This document shows, one piece after another, positions 42,497 through 51,748 of a DNA stretch of 64,000 nucleotides. The first letter of the stretch is position 1. Each line of letters starts with the position of its first letter. The notes beneath the pieces are model-generated. The model searched no databases and was not told where the DNA came from. It saw nothing but the letters and a program-made list of their open reading frames with translations. This stretch comes from an uncultured Pelagibacteraceae bacterium (GTDB taxonomy: Bacteria; Pseudomonadota; Alphaproteobacteria; Pelagibacterales; Pelagibacteraceae), in the NCBI GenBank assembly GCA_902629575.1, contig CACORJ010000002.1:82512-146511 (forward strand), given 5' to 3'. A program made the position numbers and the translations under genes.

Positions 42497-43740
42497 TCTT
42501 TTAAACCGATCATGTTCTTTATTAAATTTTTAATTTCTGAGTCAGTAATTTTTTCGATAACATCTAATAAAAAACCATTAATCAAAAGTTCCTTTGCTTG
42601 TTTATAATTTAAGCCTCTAGACATTAAATAAAAAATAGAATTTTCGTTAAGGCTTCCAGATGCTGATCCATGTGAACATTTTACATCATCAGCATATATT
42701 TCTAATTCTGGTTTTGCATTAAATTCTGATGACTCATCTAATAATATTGCTTTACTTAATTGGTAACCATCAGTTTTCTGAGCTTTTGAGTCTACATAAA
42801 TCCTTCCTTGATAAGCGGCTTTAGTATTTTTACCAAGCACACTCTTTATTAACTGATAGCTCTTTGTGTTTTCGACTAAGTGATTTATTGTTGTTCTTAT
42901 CTCATGTTGCTGACCATCTCTTAGAGAAAAAATACCATTTACAAATGCTGATGAGTACTCACCTTTTAAGTTACAATTTATTTCATTTTTAAAATAATTT
43001 GACCCAGACGATAAAATAAATGTTTCTGAAATGCTATTTTTTTCTTGTTCAATATTATTGAATGAATATCTAAAGTTTTTATTAGATGATTTATCAATTT
43101 TAAAATTTTTTAAAATTGAGTACGTTTTCAAATCAAAATTATATACAATATTTGTAAAATTTTTGACAGTTTTATCACTAAAGTAATCTATTAATTTTAA
43201 AGAGCTATTTTGTTCAAGCTCAAAATCTAATCTTAAATTTATATTTTTAGAATTAATTTTCTCGTTAGCAAAATGATAAATTATAAGAGGTTTTTTTATC
43301 GAGTAATTCTTTTTAACTAAAATTTTATAATATTTATTTCTGAAAGCATTATTAAGATTAATTAAAGAATTACTATTTTCAAAAGAGTCATTTATCAAGA
43401 CATCGTCATAGATTTCAATTTGATTTTTATCTTCATAACTAAAATCTATTTTCTCTATTCGGCCATTTATAAAAATAATCTTGTTATGTTCTAATCCATC
43501 AATTAAGGATGAAGTATCAATTGAATTAGTAATACTTTGATCATTATAAAAACTAAGATCTTCTATATTTTCTCTAATAATTTTACTCAAATCAATAAAT
43601 TTCCAATTTTCGAGTTTTCTGTTTGGAAACCCAGACTCGATAAATTTATTTAAATGGAATTTCTTCGTGTTTAACTCTTTTTCCGAAAAATTGGACATCT
43701 TTACTGTTTTTTCAAAATCTATTTTTATTTTTTCACTCAT
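42493..43740 (-). CDS. sufD: SufD, Fe-S cluster assembly scaffold subunit
   Basis: 415 residues. The N-terminal half is divergent and Asn/Ile-rich; the C-terminal beta-helix region is well conserved (AAYQGRIYVDSKAQKTDGYQ, DDVKCSHGSASGSLNENSIFYLMSRG). With SufB and SufC it forms the SufBC2D complex where clusters are built. The conserved His in VKCSHGSA is present. It directly follows sufC without a gap and overlaps sufS by 4 bases. Confidence 0.93.
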   Translation of the reverse strand: MSEKIKIDFEKTVKMSNFSEKELNTKKFHLNKFIESGFPNRKLENWKFIDLSKIIRENIEDLSFYNDQSITNSIDTSSLIDGLEHNKIIFINGRIEKIDFSYEDKNQIEIYDDVLINDSFENSNSLINLNNAFRNKYYKILVKKNYSIKKPLIIYHFANEKINSKNINLRLDFELEQNSSLKLIDYFSDKTVKNFTNIVYNFDLKTYSILKNFKIDKSSNKNFRYSFNNIEQEKNSISETFILSSGSNYFKNEINCNLKGEYSSAFVNGIFSLRDGQQHEIRTTINHLVENTKSYQLIKSVLGKNTKAAYQGRIYVDSKAQKTDGYQLSKAILLDESSEFNAKPELEIYADDVKCSHGSASGSLNENSIFYLMSRGLNYKQAKELLINGFLLDVIEKITDSEIKNLIKNMIGLKE

Positions 43741-44475
43741 TTAATTAAAATTTTCATATCCTTTTTTTTCTAATTCGATTGCGAGCTCTGGGCCACCTGA
43801 CTTTATTATTTTTCCATTCATTAAAACATGTACGAAATCTGGTTTGATATAATCCAATAATCTCTGATAATGTGTAATAATCAAAAAAGAGTTTTGATTA
43901 TTTCTTAAAGTATTGACACCCTCAGAAACAATTTTTAATGCATCAATATCTAAACCAGAATCTGTTTCATCTAAAATCGATAGCTTAGGAGATAAAATAG
44001 ACATCTGTAAAATCTCATTTTTCTTTTTTTCTCCTCCAGAAAAACCAACATTTAATTGTCGATTTAACTTCTCTTCATCAAATTTAAGATCTTTGGCTTT
44101 TTCTTTGACCAACTTTAAAAATTCTATTGCATCTAACTCTTTCTCTCCTCTGGCTTTTCTAATCGCATTCAAAGAAGATTTAAGAAATATATTTGTATTT
44201 ACTCCAGGTATCTCTAGCGGGTATTGAAATGCTAAAAATATTCCCTTATGCGCTCTTTCCTCAGTCTCAAGATCAAATAAGTTATTATTTTCAAATAAGA
44301 CTTCTCCAGAAACGTCGTAGCCTTTTTTTCCTGATAAAATATTTGATAAAGTACTTTTTCCAGATCCATTTGGTCCCATTATTGCATGAACTTCCCCTGG
44401 ATTGATATTCAATGAAAATCCTTTTAATATTGTTTTATTATCAATATTAGCGTTCAAATTAGTAATTTTGAGCAT
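43741..44475 (-). CDS. sufC: SufC ATPase
   Basis: 244 residues. Walker A GPNGSGKSTLSN is near residues 34-45, the signature is FSGGEKKKNEILQM, and the Walker B region reads LSILDETDSGLDIDAL. SufC is a cytoplasmic ABC-type ATPase that drives conformational change in SufBC2D. It shares one base with sufB (44475) and touches sufD, so the three are coupled. Confidence 0.96.
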   Translation of the reverse strand: MLKITNLNANIDNKTILKGFSLNINPGEVHAIMGPNGSGKSTLSNILSGKKGYDVSGEVLFENNNLFDLETEERAHKGIFLAFQYPLEIPGVNTNIFLKSSLNAIRKARGEKELDAIEFLKLVKEKAKDLKFDEEKLNRQLNVGFSGGEKKKNEILQMSILSPKLSILDETDSGLDIDALKIVSEGVNTLRNNQNSFLIITHYQRLLDYIKPDFVHVLMNGKIIKSGGPELAIELEKKGYENFN

Positions 44476-45917
44476 TATCCAACACTCCCCTCTAAACTAA
44501 TCCCAACAAGTTTTTGAGCTTCAACAGCAAATTCCATTGGCAATTGTTGAAGCACTTCTTTGCAAAATCCATTTACAATTAGTCCTACAGCTTCCTCGGC
44601 ATTTAATCCTCTTTGTTGACAATAATGTAATTGCTCCTCGCTGATTTTTGAAGTTGTTGCTTCATGAGCTATATTAGAATCAAAATTTTTGTTTTTAATA
44701 TATGGGACTGTATGAGCTCCGCATCTATTTCCCATTAATAATGAGTCACATTGAGTATAGTTACTGGAATTTTTTGCCTTAGAATTTATATCAACAAGAC
44801 CTCTATACGTCATATCTGAAAACCCAGCACTAATACCCTTTGAAATTATTTTACTTTTCGTATTTTTTCCTAAATGAATCATTTTTGTACCTGTATCAGC
44901 TTTTTGATGATTGTTTGTTATGGCTATTGAATAAAATTCACCTATAGAATTATCTCCTCTTAAAATACAACTTGGATATTTCCACGTTATTGCCGAACCT
45001 GTCTCAACTTGTGTCCATGATATTTTAGAGTTCTTTCCCTTACACAAGCCTCTTTTTGTGACAAAATTATAAATTCCACCTTTTCCATTTTCATCTCCAG
45101 GATACCAATTTTGAACTGTTGAATATTTTATTTCAGCATCATCTAATGCAATCAATTCAACGTTTGCGGCATGAAGTTGATTTTCATCTCTCATAGGTGC
45201 TGTACATCCCTCTAAATAACTAACATAACTACCCTTATCAGCTATTATTAAAGTTCTCTCAAATTGACCAGTCTCTGAAGCATTTATTCTAAAATATGTT
45301 GATAGTTCCATCGGACATCTAACACCTTCAGGGATATAGACAAATGATCCATCAGTAAATACTGCAGAGTTTAATGTTGCAAAAAAATGATCTGTAGTTG
45401 GAATTACTGTACCTAAATATTTTTTAACTAAATCAGGATGTTTTTGTATTGCCTCTGACATTGAGCAAAAAATAATTCCATGTTTAGTTAATTCACCTTT
45501 AAATGTAGTAGCTACTGAAACCGAGTCAAATACAGCGTCTACTGCAATACCATTTAGTCTTGCTTGTTCTTGAAGAGGTATTCCAAGTTTTTTGTATGTT
45601 TCTAAAAGTTTAGGATCAAGTTCATCTAAACTCTTTGGTTTATCCTTCATGCTTTTGGGAGCTGAGTAATAATATAAATCTTGATAATCTATTTTAGGAA
45701 ACTTCGGCTTTTGCCAATCAGGCTCTTTTAATAATTTAAATCTCTCATAAGCTTTGAGTCTAAATTCAAGCATCCATTTTGGTTCTTTTTTTATATTTGA
45801 TATAAATTTTATTACATCTTCGTTTAAACCTTTGGGCGCTCTAATATTTTCAATATCAGTTGAGAAACCGTATTTATAATCTTTTAAATTTTCTATATCT
45901 TTTTCCCTAGTATCCAT
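44475..45917 (-). CDS. sufB: SufB, Fe-S cluster assembly scaffold subunit
   Basis: 480 residues, the expected length. DVKF-type core strands are followed by [41 protein letters not shown] and [19 protein letters not shown], where the conserved active-site Cys sits. SufB is the subunit on which clusters are formed. It starts at the stop of the iscR gene (45917 shared), as the first structural suf gene. Confidence 0.97.
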   Translation of the reverse strand: MDTREKDIENLKDYKYGFSTDIENIRAPKGLNEDVIKFISNIKKEPKWMLEFRLKAYERFKLLKEPDWQKPKFPKIDYQDLYYYSAPKSMKDKPKSLDELDPKLLETYKKLGIPLQEQARLNGIAVDAVFDSVSVATTFKGELTKHGIIFCSMSEAIQKHPDLVKKYLGTVIPTTDHFFATLNSAVFTDGSFVYIPEGVRCPMELSTYFRINASETGQFERTLIIADKGSYVSYLEGCTAPMRDENQLHAANVELIALDDAEIKYSTVQNWYPGDENGKGGIYNFVTKRGLCKGKNSKISWTQVETGSAITWKYPSCILRGDNSIGEFYSIAITNNHQKADTGTKMIHLGKNTKSKIISKGISAGFSDMTYRGLVDINSKAKNSSNYTQCDSLLMGNRCGAHTVPYIKNKNFDSNIAHEATTSKISEEQLHYCQQRGLNAEEAVGLIVNGFCKEVLQQLPMEFAVEAQKLVGISLEGSVG

Positions 45918-46345
45918 TATAAGTTTTGTCTTTCAAAGTTATCTTTGATTAAATCCTCTAAGCTTTTTTGATCAAAAAAATTATTTATATGATTTTCAAG
46001 CTCATCCCAGAGATTATGAGTTAAACATTTTGTAGCTCTTCCATTACAACCTTTTTTTGACTCTTTTTTACATTTTACAGTTTTTACTTTTTCATCAACT
46101 GCTTCAAATATATTAGTAAGCTTTATCTCTTTAGCTTTTCTATTAAGAACATATCCTCCTTGATTTCCTCTGATACTTTGAACTATTTCCTTTTTTCTAA
46201 GCTTAGAAAAAATTTGTTCTAAATAATCCAAAGAAATACCTTGTCTTAATGATATGTCTCTTAGAGATACTGGATTAATATTATCAAACCTTGCCAGATC
46301 CACTAAAGCCATTACCGCATATCTGCCTTTAGATGTTAGTCTCAT
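45917..46345 (-). CDS. iscR: Rrf2-family Fe-S cluster regulator IscR
   Basis: 142 residues. The winged-helix N-terminus [18 protein letters not shown] is typical, and three cluster-binding cysteines are Cys92, Cys100 and Cys107 (C-x7-C-x6-C, the alphaproteobacterial spacing) followed by LTHNLWDEL with the nearby His. Holo-IscR represses suf/isc promoters when clusters are abundant. It is the first gene of the operon and has AAGGA five to nine bases before its start. A near-consensus type 1 IscR box overlaps its promoter, so it is probably autoregulated. Confidence 0.95.
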   Translation of the reverse strand: MRLTSKGRYAVMALVDLARFDNINPVSLRDISLRQGISLDYLEQIFSKLRKKEIVQSIRGNQGGYVLNRKAKEIKLTNIFEAVDEKVKTVKCKKESKKGCNGRATKCLTHNLWDELENHINNFFDQKSLEDLIKDNFERQNL

Positions 46346-46364
46346 AAATCCTTAGTTTACAGGA

Positions 46365-46396
46365 TATATATAAACCTGACTAAAATAGTCAAGTTT
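46365..46396 (-). promoter_or_regulatory. iscR-suf promoter with overlapping type 1 IscR operator
   Basis: On the minus strand TTGACT (46387-46392) and TATATA (46365-46370) are separated by 16 bases. The -35 lies inside a 25-base near-palindrome at 46372-46396 with core CCTGACTAAAATAGTCAAG, which agrees with the E. coli type 1 IscR consensus at 23 of 25 positions by my count. Holo-IscR bound here should block the promoter. Confidence 0.85.
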
Positions 46397-46454
46397 ACAC
46401 AATAAAAAAAAACTAACATATTGTCACGTAGTTATGATAAAGGTAATTTTTTTT

Positions 46455-46469
46455 TGAGAATAGTTATCA
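46455..46469. promoter_or_regulatory. Fur-box-like inverted repeat upstream of the alpha/beta hydrolase gene
   Basis: TGAGAATAGTTATCA matches the 7-1-7 Fur site TGATAATnATTATCA at 12 of 14 positions, ending 9 bases before the ATG at 46479. It is on the hydrolase side of the 133-base gap shared with iscR. In AT-rich DNA such matches can be accidental. Confidence 0.4.
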
Positions 46470-46478
46470 TTAACAATT

Positions 46479-47135
46479 ATGGATAATAAAATTGTAGAAA
46501 TATTTATTCCAGGCCCAGCAGGGAGACTTGAAGCAAAGTATTATAAGAGTAATAAAAATACATCACCAATAGCATTAGTTCTTCAACCTCATCCACAATA
46601 TGGTGGAACAATGAATAATAAAGTTGTTGTTGAAACTTTCAAAATATTTATGGAAAATGATTTTTCAGTTTGTAGAGTAAATTTTAGGGGAGTTGGTAAA
46701 AGTGATGGTGAATTTGATAATGGCCAAGGTGAATTGGCTGATGCAGCAGCTGCTCTGGATTGGTTGGAGAGAGAAAACTTTGATAATTCTCAATGCTGGG
46801 TATCTGGATTTTCATTTGGCTCTTTAATTGCCATGCAACTATTAATGCGAAGACCAGAAATAAATAGATTCATTGCAATTTCTCCTCAACCAAATGCTTA
46901 CGATTTCTCATTTCTATCTCCTTGCCCAACATCAGGTATGATGATTTATGGTAAAAAAGATGAACTTGTCCCATTAGAATATATTAATGAATTAGATAAA
47001 AGATTGAGTGCACAAAAAGGAATTAAGGTTGAATTTCAATCAGTCTCAGATGCTAACCATTTTTTTTCAAAAAATGAAGATCAACTGGTTAAACAATTAG
47101 ACAAATATATAAAAAAAGAAACTGCTTTATACTAA
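46479..47135 (+). CDS. Alpha/beta hydrolase
   Basis: 218 residues. ALVLQPHPQYGGTMNNKVV, FRGVGKSDGEFDNGQGELAD and the nucleophile elbow GFSFGS with the catalytic Ser are present. The catalytic His is in VSDANHFFSKNED, and the Asp in IYGKKDELVP. This small serine hydrolase group (dienelactone hydrolase-like, sometimes annotated as an osmotically or stress induced hydrolase) has no fixed substrate. It diverges from iscR and has a Fur-like box directly upstream. Its stop overlaps the convergent anmK stop by 4 bases. Confidence 0.82.
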   Translation: MDNKIVEIFIPGPAGRLEAKYYKSNKNTSPIALVLQPHPQYGGTMNNKVVVETFKIFMENDFSVCRVNFRGVGKSDGEFDNGQGELADAAAALDWLERENFDNSQCWVSGFSFGSLIAMQLLMRRPEINRFIAISPQPNAYDFSFLSPCPTSGMMIYGKKDELVPLEYINELDKRLSAQKGIKVEFQSVSDANHFFSKNEDQLVKQLDKYIKKETALY

Positions 47136-48274
47136 TAGTTTTTTACAATAACTCCACCAGTTAAAGGTTTGATACATCTTGTTGTTGATGGATATGTTAT
47201 TGGGAGTCCTAAGTAAGATCTTATTGCCAAATAACCAAAGGCTTGGGACTCAATAAAGTCTCCATTGTAATTGAAATCATCAATTAGTTGTAACTTTATA
47301 GAAGAATAATTTTCTATATAGTTGTTAATTATATCGATTAAAAAACTGTTTTTTCTACCCCCACCACATAATAAGTATTTATTATGGGAATTATCATATC
47401 TCATGTCCAAAAATTTGAGACCTTCAGAAATTAAATATCCTGTATAATTTGTAATTGTTGCACATCCATCTGCTAAAGAAAGACCCTTTGCAAAACTAAT
47501 ATCAAAGTCTTTAATATCTAAAGAATTTTCGTAAGAAGTTATATTAAAATTATCAATTGCTTGATTTAAAATTAATTGATCGATTCTTCCAGATTTTCCT
47601 ATTTGACCATTATTATCAAATTTTTTATTAGAATTTTTTCTAATCCACTCATCAATTAGACAATTTCCAGGCCCAATATCAAATGCCTCGAAGTTTACAT
47701 CTAAAGAACTTTTGCTATAAATCATTTTTGTAACATTTGATATTCCGCCAATATTTAAAATTGAAAATTTATCATTAAAATTCTTACTCAAATTTTTACA
47801 TAATAAGTTGTGAAATATTGGAGTTAGAGGCGCTCCTTGCCCACCGTTATGAAGATCGTTTTTTCTAAAGTCATAAACTACTGTTTTTTTTATTAATTGT
47901 GATAATAATTTTCCATCTCCTAATTGTTTTGTAATTTTAATTTTTGGATTGTGATAAATAGTTTGTCCGTGAAAGCCTATTATATCAACTGGTTCTTTGT
48001 ATTTAGATAAAATTTTTTTAATTATAAAAGCATGAAATAAAGTCAATTGTCTTTCTAAATCATCTAATTCTGTTGAATATTTTGATAAATCTTGTTCTTT
48101 TAATACCGAATTTCTGGTCTCTACTAATTTTTTACGAAGATCAGTGTCAAATTCATAATATTCATCCAAAATATTGATAAATTGAGCATCACCGTCAGAT
48201 TTTATTATAGATACATCTATTCCGTCCATTGAAGTTCCGCTCATTAAACCTAAGGCTGTGTAAATTTCTCCCAT
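47132..48274 (-). CDS. anmK: Anhydro-N-acetylmuramic acid kinase
   Basis: 380 residues. GLMSGTSMDGIDVSI at the N-terminus is the family signature; GFHGQTIYHNP, NIGGISNVTKM and FDIGPGNCLIDEW complete the hexokinase-type ATPase fold, and LLCGGGRKN is near the C-terminus. It phosphorylates and hydrolyses 1,6-anhydroMurNAc to MurNAc 6-phosphate in peptidoglycan recycling. It is a single gene between the hydrolase and tyrS. Confidence 0.95.
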   Translation of the reverse strand: MGEIYTALGLMSGTSMDGIDVSIIKSDGDAQFINILDEYYEFDTDLRKKLVETRNSVLKEQDLSKYSTELDDLERQLTLFHAFIIKKILSKYKEPVDIIGFHGQTIYHNPKIKITKQLGDGKLLSQLIKKTVVYDFRKNDLHNGGQGAPLTPIFHNLLCKNLSKNFNDKFSILNIGGISNVTKMIYSKSSLDVNFEAFDIGPGNCLIDEWIRKNSNKKFDNNGQIGKSGRIDQLILNQAIDNFNITSYENSLDIKDFDISFAKGLSLADGCATITNYTGYLISEGLKFLDMRYDNSHNKYLLCGGGRKNSFLIDIINNYIENYSSIKLQLIDDFNYNGDFIESQAFGYLAIRSYLGLPITYPSTTRCIKPLTGGVIVKNY

Positions 48275-48321
48275 TCTTATTTTTTTTCTAAAAAATTTGT
48301 ATATTGTGGAACTATACGCTT

Positions 48322-49563
48322 ATGAACAAATTTTTAAATGAATTTAAAGAACGTGGCTATTTTTACCAATGTACTAATGAAAATGATTTATCAAAATTAC
48401 TAGATGATGAAAAAATAAATGCTTATATAGGATTTGACAGCACAGCATCTAGTCTGCATGTAGGTAGTTTAATGCAGATTATGTGTTTAAGATTGCTTCA
48501 AAAATATGGTCATAGACCAATAGTTTTACTAGGAGGTGGAACAACTAGAATTGGTGACCCATCAGGAAAAGAGGAAACAAGAAAAATTCTTTCAGAAAAA
48601 CAGATCGAAAATAATATTAAAAATATTGAAAAAGTATTTAAAATTTTTCTAAAAACAAATAATCCAAAATTAAGACCAATTTTTGTTAATAATTATAAAT
48701 GGCTTGGAAAACTTAATTATATTAAATTTTTAAGGGAAATTGGAAAACACTTTACAATTAACAAAATGTTGAGTTTTGATAGCGTAAAATTAAGATTAGA
48801 AAGAGAACAATCTCTCAGTTATATGGAATTTAATTATATGATTTTACAAGCATATGATTTTTTAGAACTTAATAAAAATAAAAATTGCAAACTTCAAATT
48901 GGTGGATCAGATCAATGGGGTAATATTGTTAATGGTGTAGAGCTTATTAAAAGACATTCTAATAAACATGTTTTTGGTCTAACAACACCATTAATCACAT
49001 TAGCTTCAGGCGTAAAAATGGGTAAAACTGAAAAAGGAGCGATATGGTTAGATAAAAAACTTTTATCACCTTATGAATATTTTCAATTCTGGCGAAATAC
49101 CGATGATAGAGATGTAATCAAGTTTTTGAAAATGTTTACTGATTTAAAAATTTTTGAAATTGAAAAAATTAAGAATAATAATATCAATGATTTAAAAGTA
49201 TTACTCGCTAAGGAGGCTACAAAAATGCTTCATGGCAAAAACGAAGCAAAAAAAGCTTATGAGACATCAATTTCAATATTTGTAAAAAAAAAATTAGATG
49301 ATGAAACTCAATTACCAATTATTAAAATTAAAAATCAGGAATTAATAGAAGGTATAAGTATACTAGATTTAGTTATGAGGTCAAAACTACTAAATTCTAA
49401 AAGTGAAGTTAGAAGAGCAATTAAAGATAATGGTATCAAAATAGATAACAAACCAGTTGAAAGTCAAGAATATCTATTATCTCAGGATAACTTTCAAAAA
49501 TTGGATTTGATAAAATTATCTCATGGTAAAAAAAAACACGTAATAATAAAATTGATTAATTAG
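48322..49563 (+). CDS. tyrS: Tyrosyl-tRNA synthetase
   Basis: 413 residues from the ATG at 48322; an in-frame TTG 18 bases earlier is less likely. The class I HIGH region is SSLHVGSLMQI, and the second motif is KMGKTEKGAIWL in place of KMSKS, the usual TyrS variant. GGSDQWGNIVNG binds tyrosine. A C-terminal S4 domain covers the last 65 residues. It attaches tyrosine to tRNA. Its end overlaps the convergent AsmA-like gene by 8 bases. Confidence 0.96.
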   Translation: MNKFLNEFKERGYFYQCTNENDLSKLLDDEKINAYIGFDSTASSLHVGSLMQIMCLRLLQKYGHRPIVLLGGGTTRIGDPSGKEETRKILSEKQIENNIKNIEKVFKIFLKTNNPKLRPIFVNNYKWLGKLNYIKFLREIGKHFTINKMLSFDSVKLRLEREQSLSYMEFNYMILQAYDFLELNKNKNCKLQIGGSDQWGNIVNGVELIKRHSNKHVFGLTTPLITLASGVKMGKTEKGAIWLDKKLLSPYEYFQFWRNTDDRDVIKFLKMFTDLKIFEIEKIKNNNINDLKVLLAKEATKMLHGKNEAKKAYETSISIFVKKKLDDETQLPIIKIKNQELIEGISILDLVMRSKLLNSKSEVRRAIKDNGIKIDNKPVESQEYLLSQDNFQKLDLIKLSHGKKKHVIIKLIN

Positions 49564-51748
49564 TCTTTTTAATTTTCTCAAGTGTTCTTGTAATAAACCT
49601 TGGTGTTAAAGTCTTAATAGGATTAACTGTTGTTTCTAAATTTTTTGGAGGACCTTTAATTTTAAAACTTACTCCAAAAACCCCCTCACCGGTTTTCTTT
49701 CCAACTAATATCTCTCCTAATAATGGTATGGAACTAATTGTTTTATTAATAGTTGTTGCAGGAACTAAGGTTCCTCTTAAACTGATCAATTGATTTTTTT
49801 CAACATATCCTTCCATTAAAATAGATATTGCAGGGCCAATAGCGTAAATCTCATCAATGGTCATTAGATTCTTCTTATTAGTAAACTTCATTTCAAAATC
49901 ATTAAATCTTATACCTTCACCAGATAATAAATCTGCAATTCCTTGTAAAGATGCAAGTGTTAATATTTTAGTTAACGCAGGTAATTCTTTTAATTTAAAA
50001 TCATATATTTTAAGAGTGGATTTAGAGAGATTATTTTTTTTAATTGAGTAAAAATCAAGCACTCCCTCGTTAAAACCCTTTATAAATTGATATCTATCAA
50101 CTAAGGGTTTAGCTTCATTAGAAAATAAAGTGGTTATTTTTTCTCCGTCATCAGTAGTTTTAATTGTAAATTTAATTTTTTGTTTATCTAAAAATTCAGT
50201 CTCTAAATCTAATTCATAAATCTCATTACGATTAAATAATAAAGATCCCTTTAAATTATAAGTAGTGTTTACTTTGTCTAAATAAATTTCTTTTATATTA
50301 AAATAGAAAATAAATTTTTTATTAAATATATTATGTGAGTTCGCAGTTTTATTTTTTAAAAGTTTAGATATAATTTGATTAATATTAAAACCGTCTCCAA
50401 TTACGTTGTAAATTTTTTTGTTTTTTTGAACTTGTATTTTATTGTTAAAACGCTTTTTATCCAAATAATCAATTTTTATATCTCCAAAATCGTCTATCTC
50501 GTAATTACTAGTTAATTTTAAATCTTTAATAAATATAATATTTTTATTTTCCGATAAAAATATTTTTTCAAAATGGACTCCGTTTTTATTTGTTTCACCA
50601 ACAAAAGATAAATTTAACTGAGATTTTTCCTCTTTTTCAAATTCAAGTAAATTTATAACAAAAGGATTTTCATTAATTTTTAAATTTGAATTAAATTTTA
50701 ATTGACCCTCTTTACTGATAATCTCATATTTAATTATGTCAGATTGATTTTGTAAAAAAATTTTACCCGATCCAATAATACTCAATATTTTTTTATTAAA
50801 TTTCAATTCTATTTTTTGATCTTTTAACAAAAAATTATCTTTAATATTTGGAAAATAATCTTTTAATGTTAAAGAATTTTTAATCTTTAGATATTCAAGA
50901 TTTATATTTGACTTCACATTTAAATTTTTGACTTTTAATTTTTGAGTGATTTCAAAATCAAATTTACTCTCTGCATCAAATTTTACTTCGTTCAAATTAC
51001 TTTTTAAATGATCATTATTTATTAAATCTTTAATTTCCTCATTTTTGAGATATAAATTTTTATTTATAAGTTTTCCTGAAAACAAAAAATTTTTATTTTT
51101 CTCTAGTATAGATAATTCAGGTATAAATGAACTTTTACCTTCATATAAAAATTTGACATTTTTAAATTTGAATTCCTTTTGATTAATTTTAAAATTAAAA
51201 TCTATTTTATTTATTTTTTTACTAAATATAGAAATTTGGCCATCATTAATTAATCCATTGATTAAAAAATCATTTTTTACTCTCCCTAGATCATCAAAAT
51301 TAATTCTAAAATTAACAACAACAAATCCATTATTTATAGCCTGTTCAGCAATAAATAATTTTGTATCTCTATTTACCTGTCTTAAAAAACCTATTAAATT
51401 CTTCAAAGATAAAGACTCTGTAGAAATTATAATTTGCGATAAAGCAAATTTGTTACTGACAAGAGATTTTAAAGAGATTTTAGATTTTATATTTTCTAAT
51501 TTAATTATCTTATCTCTTAATCTTAAATCTGCTCCAACAGTTTTTGCATCCAGTGAAAGATCAAAAATATTTAAATTAACCTTAACTTCTTTAATCTTAA
51601 TATCAATATTAGGCTCTATTTTTTTTATTTCTTTAATTATTTGAGGATTAAACCTATTCGTTTTAATTCCAGCAGTGCTTAAATATATTATTAAAGATGA
51701 TAGAATTAAAATTAACGATAAAAATATTATTACAATTTTTTTTTTCAT
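49556..51748 (-). CDS. AsmA/YhdP-like membrane-anchored protein
   Basis: 730 residues. A single N-terminal membrane anchor (residues about 4-25) is followed by a long beta-rich domain with many alternating hydrophobic residues and a conserved C-terminal AsmA-like part (LLSGEGIRFNDFEMKF, IDEIYAIGPAISILMEGYV, LVGKKTGEGVFGVSFKIKGPP). AsmA-family proteins are thought to carry lipids between inner and outer membrane and influence envelope integrity. It follows prfB with a 4-base overlap. The middle third is highly divergent. Confidence 0.8.
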   Translation of the reverse strand: MKKKIVIIFLSLILILSSLIIYLSTAGIKTNRFNPQIIKEIKKIEPNIDIKIKEVKVNLNIFDLSLDAKTVGADLRLRDKIIKLENIKSKISLKSLVSNKFALSQIIISTESLSLKNLIGFLRQVNRDTKLFIAEQAINNGFVVVNFRINFDDLGRVKNDFLINGLINDGQISIFSKKINKIDFNFKINQKEFKFKNVKFLYEGKSSFIPELSILEKNKNFLFSGKLINKNLYLKNEEIKDLINNDHLKSNLNEVKFDAESKFDFEITQKLKVKNLNVKSNINLEYLKIKNSLTLKDYFPNIKDNFLLKDQKIELKFNKKILSIIGSGKIFLQNQSDIIKYEIISKEGQLKFNSNLKINENPFVINLLEFEKEEKSQLNLSFVGETNKNGVHFEKIFLSENKNIIFIKDLKLTSNYEIDDFGDIKIDYLDKKRFNNKIQVQKNKKIYNVIGDGFNINQIISKLLKNKTANSHNIFNKKFIFYFNIKEIYLDKVNTTYNLKGSLLFNRNEIYELDLETEFLDKQKIKFTIKTTDDGEKITTLFSNEAKPLVDRYQFIKGFNEGVLDFYSIKKNNLSKSTLKIYDFKLKELPALTKILTLASLQGIADLLSGEGIRFNDFEMKFTNKKNLMTIDEIYAIGPAISILMEGYVEKNQLISLRGTLVPATTINKTISSIPLLGEILVGKKTGEGVFGVSFKIKGPPKNLETTVNPIKTLTPRFITRTLEKIKKTN

